Source of the DNA: Gluconacetobacter takamatsuzukensis
GTDB lineage: Bacteria > Pseudomonadota > Alphaproteobacteria > Acetobacterales > Acetobacteraceae
Direction of reading: 5' to 3'
NCBI RefSeq assembly: GCF_014174275.1
Contig: NZ_JABEQK010000012.1
Coordinates: 1-64,000 of the forward strand
Length of the DNA stretch: 64,000 bases
The position numbers and the translations under genes were made by a program. The notes below the pieces were generated by a model. It was given only the letters and a program-made list of their open reading frames with translations, did not search any database and was not told the DNA's origin. Below, one piece after another: positions 17,068 to 25,520 of the stretch. The stretch's first letter is position 1, and every line of letters begins with the position of its first letter.

Positions 17068-18165
17068 ATGAGCGAGACAGGTTCCTCTTTTTCCGGGGCA
17101 GAGCCCTTCACGCTGGCGGTTGACGGCATGGGGGGGGACGGCGGTCCGGAAGTTGTGGTGGCCGGCCTGGCGATTGCTGCCGACAGGCACCCCGGCACCC
17201 GGGTCCTGCTGATCGGGGATGAGCGTCGGCTGACCGAGACACTGACCCGCCATCCCAAGGCCGCCGCGATCTGCACGGTGCGCCCGGCCGGCAGTGCCAT
17301 CCCGATGGACATGAAGCCGACGGCCGCGCTGCGCGTGCGGGATTCGTCGATGCGGCTGGCGATGGATGCCGTGGCGCAGGGCGAGGCCCTGGGCGTGGTA
17401 TCGGCCGGCAACAGCGGCGCCATGCTGGCGCTGGCCAAGATTGTCATCAAGACCCTTCCCGGCGTCTCGCGCCCCGCCATGGCGGCCATCAGCCCGACCC
17501 TGAAGGGCGATGTCGTGATGCTGGACCTGGGCGCGAATGTCGCCTGCGACGCGCGCAACCTCGTCGAATTCGCGGTGATGGGCGAAGCCTTCGCCAAGGC
17601 GGTGCTGGGCCTGCCCGCGCCGACCATCGGCCTGCTGAATGTCGGGTCCGAGGAAGTGAAGGGCGACGAGAAGCTGCGCCAGGCAGCCGAGATCCTGCGC
17701 AAGAGCTCGCTGGGCGCGCAGTTCCATGGATTTGTCGAAGGCCACGACATTACCGCCGGCACGACCGACGTGGTGGTGACGGACGGATTTACCGGCAATG
17801 TCGCGCTCAAGACCGGCGAGGGCGCGCTGAAGATGGCGTTCGTCCTGCTGCGCCAGGTTTTCCGCTCCGGCCTGCTGGCCAAGCTGGGCTACCTGCTGGT
17901 GCGGCCGGGGCTGGAGCGCATGCGCGAATGGCTGGACCCGCGGCGTTATAACGGCGCGGTATTCGTCGGCCTCAACGGTGTCGTGGTCAAATCGCATGGC
18001 GGGACCGATGCGGAAGGCTTTGCATCGGCGGTGGATGTTGCCATGGATATGGTATCGCACCGGTTCAATGAAAGCATAAGGGACCAGATCTCCCGACTGG
18101 AGACGCTGTCCGTCATGCGACCGGGCGTGGAAAAGGAACAGCCGGCGGTCGCAGCCGTAAGCTGA
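17068..18165 (+). CDS. plsX: Phosphate acyltransferase PlsX
   Basis: PlsX makes acyl-phosphate from acyl-ACP, the donor for PlsY in glycerophospholipid synthesis. From the ATG at 17068, preceded by GAAGGCAGG, the product is 365 residues. It shows LAVDGMGGDGGPEVVVAG at the N-terminus, SAGNSGAMLALAKI, LDLGANVACDARNLVEFA and GFTGNVALKTGEGA. It is followed after 53 bases by fabH, the standard pairing of phospholipid and fatty acid initiation genes. Confidence 0.96.
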   Translation: MSETGSSFSGAEPFTLAVDGMGGDGGPEVVVAGLAIAADRHPGTRVLLIGDERRLTETLTRHPKAAAICTVRPAGSAIPMDMKPTAALRVRDSSMRLAMDAVAQGEALGVVSAGNSGAMLALAKIVIKTLPGVSRPAMAAISPTLKGDVVMLDLGANVACDARNLVEFAVMGEAFAKAVLGLPAPTIGLLNVGSEEVKGDEKLRQAAEILRKSSLGAQFHGFVEGHDITAGTTDVVVTDGFTGNVALKTGEGALKMAFVLLRQVFRSGLLAKLGYLLVRPGLERMREWLDPRRYNGAVFVGLNGVVVKSHGGTDAEGFASAVDVAMDMVSHRFNESIRDQISRLETLSVMRPGVEKEQPAVAAVS

Positions 18166-18218
18166 CCCGCTCCGCTGGGGCGGTGCGTCTCCATCGGGGG
18201 GCGAAGGCCGGGCTTGGA

Positions 18219-19196
18219 ATGATGGGAATGATGGCGAGACGTTCGCTGATGGTCGGGTTTGGCGGGTATCTGCCGGACCGGATCGTGACCAATGACGAGC
18301 TGGCGGCTCGCCTCGAGACTTCGGACGAGTGGATCCGGGCCCGTACCGGGATCGGCCAGCGGCATATTGCCGGTCCGGGGGACAATGCCGTCAGCATGGC
18401 GGCGGCGGCCGCGACCCGGGCGCTGGATTATGCCGGCATGGCGGCGGCCGACGTGGGCGCGATCGTGGTCGCGACCAGCACGCCGGACCAGGCCTTTCCC
18501 GCCACCGCCGTCCGCGTGCAGGCCGAACTGGGCATGCGCGGCGGCTTTGGCTTCGATATCGCGGCGGCGTGCTCGGGCTTCATCTATGCGCTGACCGTGG
18601 CCGACTCGCTGATCCGCAGCGGCCAGACGGAATCGGCGCTGGTGATCGGCAGCGAAGTCTATTCGCGCATTCTCGACTGGTCGGATCGCGGCACCTGCGT
18701 GCTGTTCGGCGACGGCGCGGGCGCCGTGCTGCTGAAGGCCGGCGATGCCGGGCAGCCGGCCGGCATCCTGTCCACGCACCTGCATTCGGACGGCACGACG
18801 GGCGACCTGCTCTATGTCGACGGGGCCGTGGGGCTGCGCGAGCAGTCGGGCTTCCTGCGCATGCAGGGGCGCGACGTGTTCCGCCACGCGGTGGGCAAGC
18901 TTTCGTCGTCGGTGGACGAGGTGTTGCAGGCCAACGGGCTGGGCTATGCCGACGTGTCGTGGCTGGTGCCGCACCAGGCCAACCTGCGGATCATCGAAGC
19001 GGTGGCCCGCAAGCTGGAACTGCCGCCCGAGCGCGTGGTGGTGACGGTCGACAAGCATGCCAACACCTCGGCGGCCTCGATTCCGCTGGCGATGAACGAG
19101 GCCGTGCGCGACGGCCGCATCCGCAAGGGCGACCTGGTGCTGATGGAAGCCCTGGGCGGTGGCCTGACCTGGGGCTCCGCCCTGGCCCGCATCTAG
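18219..19196 (+). CDS. fabH: 3-oxoacyl-ACP synthase III FabH
   Basis: FabH condenses acetyl-CoA with malonyl-ACP to start fatty acid synthesis. The product is about 325 residues and has the thiolase-fold active site Cys in DIAAACSGFIYAL, His in VPHQANLRII, and Asn in KHANTSAASIPLA, with the C-terminal GGGLTWGSALARI. Four in-frame ATG codons (18219, 18222, 18228, 18231) make the exact start uncertain; the conserved part begins at ARRSLMVGFGGYLPDRIVTN. It follows plsX. Confidence 0.96.
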   Translation: MMGMMARRSLMVGFGGYLPDRIVTNDELAARLETSDEWIRARTGIGQRHIAGPGDNAVSMAAAAATRALDYAGMAAADVGAIVVATSTPDQAFPATAVRVQAELGMRGGFGFDIAAACSGFIYALTVADSLIRSGQTESALVIGSEVYSRILDWSDRGTCVLFGDGAGAVLLKAGDAGQPAGILSTHLHSDGTTGDLLYVDGAVGLREQSGFLRMQGRDVFRHAVGKLSSSVDEVLQANGLGYADVSWLVPHQANLRIIEAVARKLELPPERVVVTVDKHANTSAASIPLAMNEAVRDGRIRKGDLVLMEALGGGLTWGSALARI

Positions 19197-19198
19197 CC

Positions 19199-19308
19199 GG
19201 TTGGCCGGAAATGCGCGCTGGCGGCGATCCGGCGCGCGTTTCCTGCGCTCCGGTGCTCACGGCCCCATAGGGCCGCTCTCGCTCGCCAGCCCACATTTCC
19301 GACCAACC
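19199..19308. repeat. 110-bp palindromic repeat element between fabH and ihfA
   Basis: GGTTGGCCGGAAATG at 19199-19213 is repeated in reverse complement at 19294-19308 with one mismatch. A CGCTGGCG/CGCCAGC pair continues the arms inward after a short mismatch, and a GGCCC-CATA-GGGCC hairpin is at 19261-19274. The segment 19238-19264 matches the reverse complement of 60501-60527, inside the MITE-like element near lysE, at 26 of 27 bases. The ends differ from that element, so it is either a related family or a shared internal module. It starts two bases after the fabH stop codon. Confidence 0.6.
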
Positions 19309-19398
19309 TCCGCCGTCCCCCAATCAGAGAGGGAGGGCTCTCCGGGGTGGCTTCCCGGGCGCCGAGCGTGAAAAAGTAGTATGGCTTAACGCATTGAA

Positions 19399-19426
19399 TT
19401 GACGCGTCGTCGTCGGATGCCATAGC
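19399..19426 (+). promoter_or_regulatory. Candidate ihfA promoter very close to the start codon
   Basis: TTGACG (19399-19404) and CATAGC (19421-19426) are 16 bases apart. The -10 ends only 8 bases before the ihfA ATG at 19435, and no ribosome-binding site is visible, so a transcript starting here would be nearly leaderless. Confidence 0.3.
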
Positions 19427-19434
19427 TTTGCGGC

Positions 19435-19752
19435 ATGAGCACCGTGACCCGCGCCAGTCTGGCAGAGCATATCTATAGTCAGGTCGGACTCTCCCGAAAC
19501 GAGTCTGCCGACCTTCTCGAACATGTGCTCGAGCGCGTCGCCAAAGAGCTTGAGGGCGGGAATACCGTCAAGATCAGCGGGTTCGGGACGTTTTCCGTCC
19601 GCCAGAAGGGCCGCCGGACCGGCCGCAACCCCAAGACGGGCGTCGAAGTGCCGATCCTGCCGCGTTCGGTCCTGGTCTTCCGCCCCAGCCAGCTTCTGCG
19701 GGCGCGCGTCAATGGCCGCCAGGTCGAGGGCATCGAGGACGAGGGTGAATGA
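19435..19752 (+). CDS. ihfA: Integration host factor subunit alpha
   Basis: The 105-residue product is a DNA-bending HU/IHF-family protein. It starts [33 protein letters not shown] and contains the family signature [26 protein letters not shown] with the intercalating Pro region and [17 protein letters not shown]. Position after plsX-fabH and directly before a MerR regulator gene, with overlapping ATGA, is typical of alphaproteobacterial ihfA. No Shine-Dalgarno sequence is evident upstream. Confidence 0.95.
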   Translation: MSTVTRASLAEHIYSQVGLSRNESADLLEHVLERVAKELEGGNTVKISGFGTFSVRQKGRRTGRNPKTGVEVPILPRSVLVFRPSQLLRARVNGRQVEGIEDEGE

Positions 19753-20483
19753 ACACGCTCAATGCGGGGCAGGGGGACTGGCCGGATTCCGGCATGCCCG
19801 AACCCGGTGAGGGCGCCGACCCCCATGTGCTCGACGACGCCGCCGGTGCCGGCCGCCTGAAGAAGGCGCCTCATGCGTTCCGCACCATCAGCGAGGTCGC
19901 GGACGAGCTGCACGTGCCGCAGCATGTGCTGCGCTTCTGGGAGACGCGGTTCAGCCAGGTCCGCCCGCTGAAGCGGGGCGGCGGCCGCCGCTACTACCGC
20001 CCCGACGATATCGAATTGCTGCGACGGATCTCCGACCTGCTGTATGTGCAGGGCTATACGATCAAGGGGGTGCAGCGCATGCTGCGCGAGGGCGGCGACG
20101 CCGGCGCACCCTATGCCGCGACCCCCGCCGAGGTGGCGGAGGACGCCGAGCCTTTCCTGCCCGATTCGCCCGTTGTGGCCGAGGAGCCCACGGTTGAGGT
20201 TTCGGCGGTCGATGCCGCGCCGGAGACGGCCGAGCAGGTCGAGCCGGTCGAGCCGGTCGAGCCGGTCGAGACCGGGATCGTGGTCGAAAGCGTTGTCGAA
20301 TCGGTCGCGGTCGTGATGGTCGAGGCCGAATCGCCCGAGCCGGCTCCTGCGATTCCGGATGAGGAAACGGGTGCAGACGCCTCGGAGATCGCACGAATCC
20401 ATCGCGAGAACCTGATCCTGAAGGACAGCCTGCGCGGGATTCTGGTCGAATTGCAGGCCCTGAGGCGGCTGATTCCGGTCTGA
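19749..20483 (+). CDS. MerR-family transcriptional regulator with acidic repeat tail
   Basis: The 244-residue product has a MerR winged-helix domain at about residues 44-118 ([70 protein letters not shown]). It lacks the cysteines of metal-sensing MerR proteins. The rest is an acidic Val/Glu/Pro-rich region with a threefold VEP repeat, ending in a short coiled-coil-like helix ([27 protein letters not shown]). It overlaps ihfA by four bases, and tRNA-Pro follows; this regulator is conserved at this position in alphaproteobacteria but its targets are unknown. Confidence 0.85.
   Translation: MNTLNAGQGDWPDSGMPEPGEGADPHVLDDAAGAGRLKKAPHAFRTISEVADELHVPQHVLRFWETRFSQVRPLKRGGGRRYYRPDDIELLRRISDLLYVQGYTIKGVQRMLREGGDAGAPYAATPAEVAEDAEPFLPDSPVVAEEPTVEVSAVDAAPETAEQVEPVEPVEPVETGIVVESVVESVAVVMVEAESPEPAPAIPDEETGADASEIARIHRENLILKDSLRGILVELQALRRLIPV
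20241..20267 (+). repeat. Threefold 9-bp direct repeat inside the MerR-family gene
   Basis: GAGCCGGTC occurs three times in tandem (20241, 20250, 20259), with a fourth degenerate copy GAGCAGGTC just before. It encodes the repeated VEP/EPV tract and could vary in copy number by slippage without breaking the frame. Confidence 0.8.
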
Positions 20484-20565
20484 GCCGGATTTGGTGCCGG
20501 ATTGGTGGCACTCATGGGTTGCAGAGCACGGCGCACGCTGCTACACGGCGTGTCGTCGCAGACGG

Positions 20566-20640
20566 TCGGGCAGTAGCGCAGCCTGGTAGCGCATCAGTCT
20601 GGGGGACTGGGGGTCGTGGGTTCGAATCCCGCCTGCCCGA
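20566..20640 (+). tRNA. tRNA-Pro, anticodon GGG
   Basis: The acceptor stem TCGGGCA (20566-20572) pairs fully with TGCCCGA (20634-20640). The D arm has AGCGCAGCCTGGTAGCGCA, the anticodon stem TCAGT/ACTGG encloses the loop CTGGGGG with anticodon GGG, and the T arm carries GGTTCGAATCC. It reads CCC codons, with CCU by wobble. No CCA is encoded, as is usual in this group. The gene follows the MerR regulator by 82 bases. Confidence 0.96.
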
Positions 20641-20719
20641 TATCCCGTCTGCGACCAAACTCCCTTTTCGAACAATCCGAAATCGATCGTCGCACAGGCG
20701 TGGGCGTGGCCCGGGCGGT

Positions 20720-21892
20720 TCAGCCCAGGCTCGGGTCCGGCAGGTCGTCGATATCCTCGCGCTCGATGCGCGTAGGGTCCTGCAGGCGGTCGCGGGTCCA
20801 GTTGCGCCAGATCAGGTGCAGGACCGACATGATGGCGGGGCCGATGAACAGGCCCAGCAGGCTCCAGCTTTCCACCCCGCCGAGAATGCTGATGAGCACC
20901 CACAGGAAGGGCATCTGGGTCGATCCGCCGATCAGCGCGGGGCGGACGAAATGGTCGGCGAAGAAGATGACGGCCATGCCCAGGCAGAAGATGACCAGGG
21001 CGGCGATTACCGTGCCCTTCACCAGCAGCGCCAGCGCGACCAGCGTGACCGCGATGACGGCGCAGAACGGGATCATGGCCGCCACGGCGGTAAAGACACC
21101 GAACAGGAACGGATGCTGCGCGCCGGCGATCAGGTAGGCGACGCCCATCAGCGCGCCCTCGCCCAAGCCCACCAGCACCAGGCCCGCCACCGTGCCGTGG
21201 ATCGAGGCCACGATCTGCTCGGCAATGGTCTCGCCCCGCTTGCCGAAGGCCCGGCGCGACACCACCAGGCATTGCCGCGTGACCGTGTCACCGTCCTTGA
21301 GCAGGAAGAACAGGGTGAGGATGGTGAAGACGAACAGCAGGCCGCGATGGAAGACCTGCGTGCCGACCTGCTGCGTCATCCGCACGCTGCGCCCGACATT
21401 GAACGAGCGCAGCAGTTCCGAGACGTCGTCCGGGTCCTGGAGATGCTGCTGCCACCAGCTGGTGATGGCCGAGGCCCCGGCGGGCAGGCGGCGCAGCCAG
21501 CCCGGCACGGGCACGCCCGTATGGCGGGCGATGTCGGCCCAGCTCAGCACGCCCTGGGCCTCGCGCCCCGCTTCCAGCGCGAACAGGCCCATCGGGATCA
21601 GGAAGATCAGGGCGATCGCGGTGGTGAACAGCAGCGGCAGCAGGATGCCGCCCGGCCGGACCTTCCAGCGGTCGCGGACGGCGACATAGGGCGGCCAGGC
21701 CGCGATGGCGAAGATGACGCCCCAGATCAGCGACGGCAGGAACCCCCGGACCGTATAGAGTCCCAGCAGCACGAAGGAGGTCGCCAGCAGGCCGCGGGCG
21801 ATCCGCTGCACCCTGTGACGTTCGCGCATCTGGCGGAACGGCGAGCGGTCCATGGGGGGAACGATCGCGGGGGTGGCGTGGTCCGTCATCAT
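20720..21892 (-). CDS. AI-2E transporter family (PerM-like) permease
   Basis: The product is about 390 residues and contains paired hydrophobic segments at the N-terminus (ATSFVLLGLYTVRGFLPSLIWGVIFAIAAWP and LLPLLFTTAIALIFLIPMGLFAL), a soluble middle loop, and a cluster of segments at the C-terminus (GLVLVGLGEGALMGVAYLIAG, FTAVAAMIPFCAVIAVTLVALALL, FCLGMAVIFFADHFVRPALIGGST). GGSTQMPFLWVLISILGGVESWSLLGLFIGPAIMS is the family hallmark. Substrates vary in this family and cannot be told here. The start follows AAAGGA; either of two adjacent ATG codons (21892, 21889) may be used. It lies downstream of the oligopeptidase B gene and is probably co-transcribed. Confidence 0.85.
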   Translation of the reverse strand: MMTDHATPAIVPPMDRSPFRQMRERHRVQRIARGLLATSFVLLGLYTVRGFLPSLIWGVIFAIAAWPPYVAVRDRWKVRPGGILLPLLFTTAIALIFLIPMGLFALEAGREAQGVLSWADIARHTGVPVPGWLRRLPAGASAITSWWQQHLQDPDDVSELLRSFNVGRSVRMTQQVGTQVFHRGLLFVFTILTLFFLLKDGDTVTRQCLVVSRRAFGKRGETIAEQIVASIHGTVAGLVLVGLGEGALMGVAYLIAGAQHPFLFGVFTAVAAMIPFCAVIAVTLVALALLVKGTVIAALVIFCLGMAVIFFADHFVRPALIGGSTQMPFLWVLISILGGVESWSLLGLFIGPAIMSVLHLIWRNWTRDRLQDPTRIEREDIDDLPDPSLG

Positions 21893-21909
21893 GATCCTTT
21901 GCTCGGGCG

Positions 21910-23988
21910 TCACGGCAGGTTCGTGCCATCCGCCGCCCAGATGGCGAAGGCCTGAATCAGGGCGGCCTCCTTCAACGCGTCGAAGCGGCCCGAGGCGCCG
22001 CCATGGCCGGCTTCCATATTGATGCGCAGCATGATGGGGCGGTCGGACAGCGTATGCTCGCGCAGGCGGGCGACCCATTTGGCCGGTTCCCAATAGGTCA
22101 CGCGCGGGTCCGACAGGCCGCCGATGGCGAGGATGGTGGGGTAGGGACGCGGGGCGACCTGTTCGTAGGCCGCGTAGCCGGCGATCAGGTCGTAGGCGTC
22201 CGGGTCCTCCAGCGGGTTACCCCATTCGGGCCATTCGGGCGGCGTCAGGGGCAGGCTGGTGTCGGACATGGTGTTCAGCTCGTCCACGAACGGCACCACC
22301 GCGACGATGCCCGCGAACAGGTCGGGGCGCATGTTGGCGATCGCCCCCATGACCATGCCGCCGGCCGACCGCCCGTCGCCGACGATCCGCCCCGCGCGGG
22401 TAAAGCCGGTGGCGACCAGATGTTCGGCGCAGGCGATGAAGTCGGTGAAGCTGTTGGGCTTGTGGCGCCCGCGCCCGCCCAGGAACCAGTTCCAGCCTTT
22501 CTCCGACCCGCCGCGCACATGGGCGATGGCGTAGAACCAGCCCCGGTCCGCCAGGCTGAACACGCCGGTCGAGAATGTGGGCTCGATCGTATGGCCGTAG
22601 GCGCCGTAGCCGTACAGCAGCAGCGGGGCGGAGCCGTCCAGCGGGGTGTCGTGCCGGCCCAGCACGGTGATTGGAACCTCGGTGCCGTCGGCGGCGCGGG
22701 CGGTCAGGCGCCAGCAGCGATAGCGCGCGGGGTCGTGGCCCGACGGGACCTCCTGGCTTTTCACCAGGTGGCGGATCCGCGTGTGCATGTCGTAGGCGTA
22801 CCATTGCCGGGGCGTGGTCGGCGACTGGTAGACATAGCGCAGCTCGGTCGTCTCGTATTCGTAGGAGCCCGAGAAGGACAGGACATAGGCGTCCTCGTCG
22901 GACGACAGCACATGGTCCGGCCCGTCGGCGGGGCGGATCACCAGGGCCGTGTTGGCGTCGCGGCGTTCGCGCCAGACCAGATGGCCGGCGAAGGCGACGC
23001 AGTCGGTGATGTAGCGGCCCGGCTCGTGCGGCACCAGGTCGCGCCAGTTTTCCGGCGACAGGGCGGTGTCGGGCGTTTCCATCAGCTTGAAATCGACCGC
23101 GCCGTCGGCATTGGTCAGGATCGCGAACCGGTCGCCCCAGTGGCTGAGCGTGTAGAGCACGCCGTTGCGGCGCGGCGCGACGCAGACGGGCTCGGCCTCG
23201 GGGCGGGCGCCGGGGACCAGCCAGGATTCCGACGTGTCCTGGTTGCTGGCGGAAATGACGATCCAGCGGCCGGAGCGGCTGGCCTCGACCCCGATGAAGA
23301 AGCCGGGATCGGCTTCCCGATAGACCAGCACGTCATCCGCCGTGCCGATGCGGCGGCGAAAGATCTGCGTCGGGCGCCCGTGGGCGTCGCGCCAGGTCCA
23401 GAACAGGTATTGCGCGTCGGGCGAGAAGGTGAAGTTGCCGCTGCAATTTTCGATCGCCGGGCCGATCGCGGCACCGCTGGCGATGTCGCGGACGATGACG
23501 CGATAGACTTCGGAGCCCTGGCTGTCTTCCGCATGGGCGAACAGGCGGTGGTCGGGGCTGTGCGTCGCGGTGGCGACGGCGAAATAATCGTGGCCCTGCG
23601 CCGCGCGCTCGACATCCAGCAGGATGGTTTCCTGATCCGGCCGGCCGGCGGGGTGGCGGGCGTGGATGGGGTGCTGGGCGCCCGTGTTGTAGCGCATGTA
23701 GTAGCGCCAGGGGCCGTGGGGCAGGGCGGGGTAGGTCTCGTCCTCGCGGATGCGGCCGCGCATCTCGGCGACGATGGTGGCCTGCAAGGCCTCGGTCGGG
23801 GCCAGGATGGCGGCGGTATAGGCGTTTTCGGCCCGCAGGTGGGCGGCGATATCCGCGCGCAGCACGGTCGGGTCGCGCAGGACGGCCTGCCAGTTCTCGT
23901 CCTTCATCCAGCCATATTCGTCGACGCGCGTGCGGCCGAGCTGGGTGATGGTCTGGGGTTCCTTGCGGGCGACCGGGGCGGTGGTCAT
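21910..23988 (-). CDS. ptrB: Oligopeptidase B (protease II, S9A family)
   Basis: The product is a 692-residue cytosolic serine peptidase with no signal peptide. The N-terminal part opens with VDEYGWMKDENWQAVLRDP, the oligopeptidase B pattern, and then forms a beta-propeller. The catalytic domain has LLLYGYGAYG, HVRGGSEKGWNWFLGGRGRHKPNSFTDFIACAEHL and the nucleophile in GDGRSAGGMVMGAIANM (Ser541), then GLSDPRVTYWEPAKWVARLRE (Asp) and MEAGHGGASGR (His). The family cleaves short peptides after Arg or Lys. The start at 23988 follows GGAGAGA. Its stop lies 17 bases before the permease start. Confidence 0.93.
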   Translation of the reverse strand: MTTAPVARKEPQTITQLGRTRVDEYGWMKDENWQAVLRDPTVLRADIAAHLRAENAYTAAILAPTEALQATIVAEMRGRIREDETYPALPHGPWRYYMRYNTGAQHPIHARHPAGRPDQETILLDVERAAQGHDYFAVATATHSPDHRLFAHAEDSQGSEVYRVIVRDIASGAAIGPAIENCSGNFTFSPDAQYLFWTWRDAHGRPTQIFRRRIGTADDVLVYREADPGFFIGVEASRSGRWIVISASNQDTSESWLVPGARPEAEPVCVAPRRNGVLYTLSHWGDRFAILTNADGAVDFKLMETPDTALSPENWRDLVPHEPGRYITDCVAFAGHLVWRERRDANTALVIRPADGPDHVLSSDEDAYVLSFSGSYEYETTELRYVYQSPTTPRQWYAYDMHTRIRHLVKSQEVPSGHDPARYRCWRLTARAADGTEVPITVLGRHDTPLDGSAPLLLYGYGAYGHTIEPTFSTGVFSLADRGWFYAIAHVRGGSEKGWNWFLGGRGRHKPNSFTDFIACAEHLVATGFTRAGRIVGDGRSAGGMVMGAIANMRPDLFAGIVAVVPFVDELNTMSDTSLPLTPPEWPEWGNPLEDPDAYDLIAGYAAYEQVAPRPYPTILAIGGLSDPRVTYWEPAKWVARLREHTLSDRPIMLRINMEAGHGGASGRFDALKEAALIQAFAIWAADGTNLP

Positions 23989-24100
23989 CGTCTCTCTCCA
24001 TCGCTGTCCGACCCGAAGCCGGGACCAGCGGCGACCATACAAGACCGCCTGTGGAAGGGACAGAGGGGGACGCGACGGAGGGCAGGAGCCCGTCAGCTTC

Positions 24101-24541
24101 TCAGAACGTCTGGCAGCCCGCGCGAATGACCAGGCCGACCGATTGCTGCTGGAAATCGTGGCGATAGGCGGCGCGGATGGCGTCCAGCCGCGCCGCCAGG
24201 CCGGGGGTGTCGGGATCGGCGGCGATCCAGACGATGCGGGAGGGTTCGGTCGTGACCTGCCCGCTGACGCGGTCGCGCCACTGGCCGCCGGCCTGGAACA
24301 CGCTCAGCCCGTCGGGGAAGCGCGGGGTGACGGTGCGGGCCAGGAAATCCTGCCATTCGGCGTCGGTGACCGGGCGGCCGTCGGGGCGGGTCAGGCCGAA
24401 CAGCAGCGAGATCTCGATGCCGCGATGGGCGCCGAATCGCGCGCAGGCCAGGTCCGTGGCCGCCGGCCTGTCAGGGGCGGCCGGCGCGCAGGCGGCCAGC
24501 AGGGAGGTGGTTGCCACAAGGCATGCCGCCGCCGCGCGCAT
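24101..24541 (-). CDS. DUF3574-domain lipoprotein
   Basis: The 146-residue product begins MRAAAACLVATTSLLAACAPAAP, a lipoprotein signal with lipobox LLAAC. The mature part contains GIEISLLFGLTRPDGRPVTDAEWQDFLARTVTPRFPDGLSVFQAGGQW, which matches the DUF3574 family of small exported proteins of unknown function. The ATG shares a base with the stop codon of the upstream Nudix gene (TGATG), so translation is coupled. The start at 24541 is fixed by the lipoprotein signal. Confidence 0.78.
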   Translation of the reverse strand: MRAAAACLVATTSLLAACAPAAPDRPAATDLACARFGAHRGIEISLLFGLTRPDGRPVTDAEWQDFLARTVTPRFPDGLSVFQAGGQWRDRVSGQVTTEPSRIVWIAADPDTPGLAARLDAIRAAYRHDFQQQSVGLVIRAGCQTF

Positions 24542-25392
24542 CAGGCGAAAGCCGGATTGTCCAGGCCGGACAGGCCCGCGCGCAGGTGGCGGCCGCCGGG
24601 GCTGTCGGGGTCGATCAGCCCGTGGCGCAGGAACAGGTCGATCAGCACCAGGTTGACGTTGAACTTGAAGGCATCGCCCTCGCGCACGATCCGCCAGGCC
24701 TCGTGCAGGGGCATGAGGATGAAGGATTCGACCTCGCCGTCGGTGGGGACGGGCACGAAATCGGGCGGCAGGTCGAGGTCGTAGCAATGCAGCACGTCGC
24801 GGCGCAGCCCCTCGGGCCGGTCCATGGCGTAGCGGATGCCGGCCGACGGCGTGGCGTGGGCGACCAGGGCGGGGGCGATGCCGGCTTCCTCGGCCGCTTC
24901 CTTCTCCAGCGCCTGCCGGGGCGTGTGGCCGGCGGGGATGCCGCCGGCGACCAGATGGTCCAGCTTGCCGGGGTCCAGGCGCTTGTTCATGGCGCGGCGG
25001 CCGACCCACAGATGCAGCCCGTCGGGGCGGCGGACCAGGCCGTTCATGTGCACGCCATGGGCGATCAGCCCGAACAGCGGCAGGGCGCCCCGGTCGATGC
25101 GCGCCACGGGCGGCGCGTCGGCGGTGGGGGCGACGTCGAACAGTTCGTGGTGGGAACGGTAGGCGCCCTCGGCGGCCAGGGCCTCGCCGATGGCCTCCAG
25201 CCGGGACGGGTCGTCCAGCACCAGCGCGCCGTCCTGCCGGTGCAGGCCGTGCCGCGCCAGCGCGGGCAGCAGGGCGGGCGCGATCCAGCCCGCCATGGCG
25301 CCGCCCAGGCGGAAGGGCGTGCGGTCGCCGGGCAGGCGTGCCGTGTTGCAGGAATCGAGATGCCGGATGAAGGGGGCGGCGTCCGATGTCAT
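24541..25392 (-). CDS. DUF4743/Nudix hydrolase family protein
   Basis: The 283-residue product has an N-terminal DUF4743-like region (FIRHLDSCNTARLPGDRTPFRLGG) and a Nudix domain with VWVGRRA-like LHLWVGRRAMNKRLDPGKLDHLVAGG and the Nudix box GGIPAGHTPRQALEKEAAEEAGI. The helix Glu residues KEAAEE are kept, but the first Glu of the consensus is a His and the Arg is a Lys. Proteins of this architecture act on thiamine-diphosphate-like or other nucleoside-diphosphate-like substrates; the substrate here is not known. The start at 25392 has AAGGAG nine bases upstream. The DUF3574 lipoprotein gene overlaps its stop. Confidence 0.82.
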   Translation of the reverse strand: MTSDAAPFIRHLDSCNTARLPGDRTPFRLGGAMAGWIAPALLPALARHGLHRQDGALVLDDPSRLEAIGEALAAEGAYRSHHELFDVAPTADAPPVARIDRGALPLFGLIAHGVHMNGLVRRPDGLHLWVGRRAMNKRLDPGKLDHLVAGGIPAGHTPRQALEKEAAEEAGIAPALVAHATPSAGIRYAMDRPEGLRRDVLHCYDLDLPPDFVPVPTDGEVESFILMPLHEAWRIVREGDAFKFNVNLVLIDLFLRHGLIDPDSPGGRHLRAGLSGLDNPAFA

Positions 25393-25520
25393 GCCGGTCT
25401 GCTCCTTGTGCGTGGGCATGGCATACCGGGTGGGGAAGGGTGTGACAATCCTGCCGCGCCGCGGGCCGGACAGGGGGGCGACGGTTTGCAAATGCGGCCC
25501 CGCATGCCACATCCAGAGGC

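Noticed and set aside
20566-20640. tRNA-Pro as an integration site for a genomic island
   Set aside because: No integrase gene and no repeated tRNA 3-prime end is present downstream in the window.
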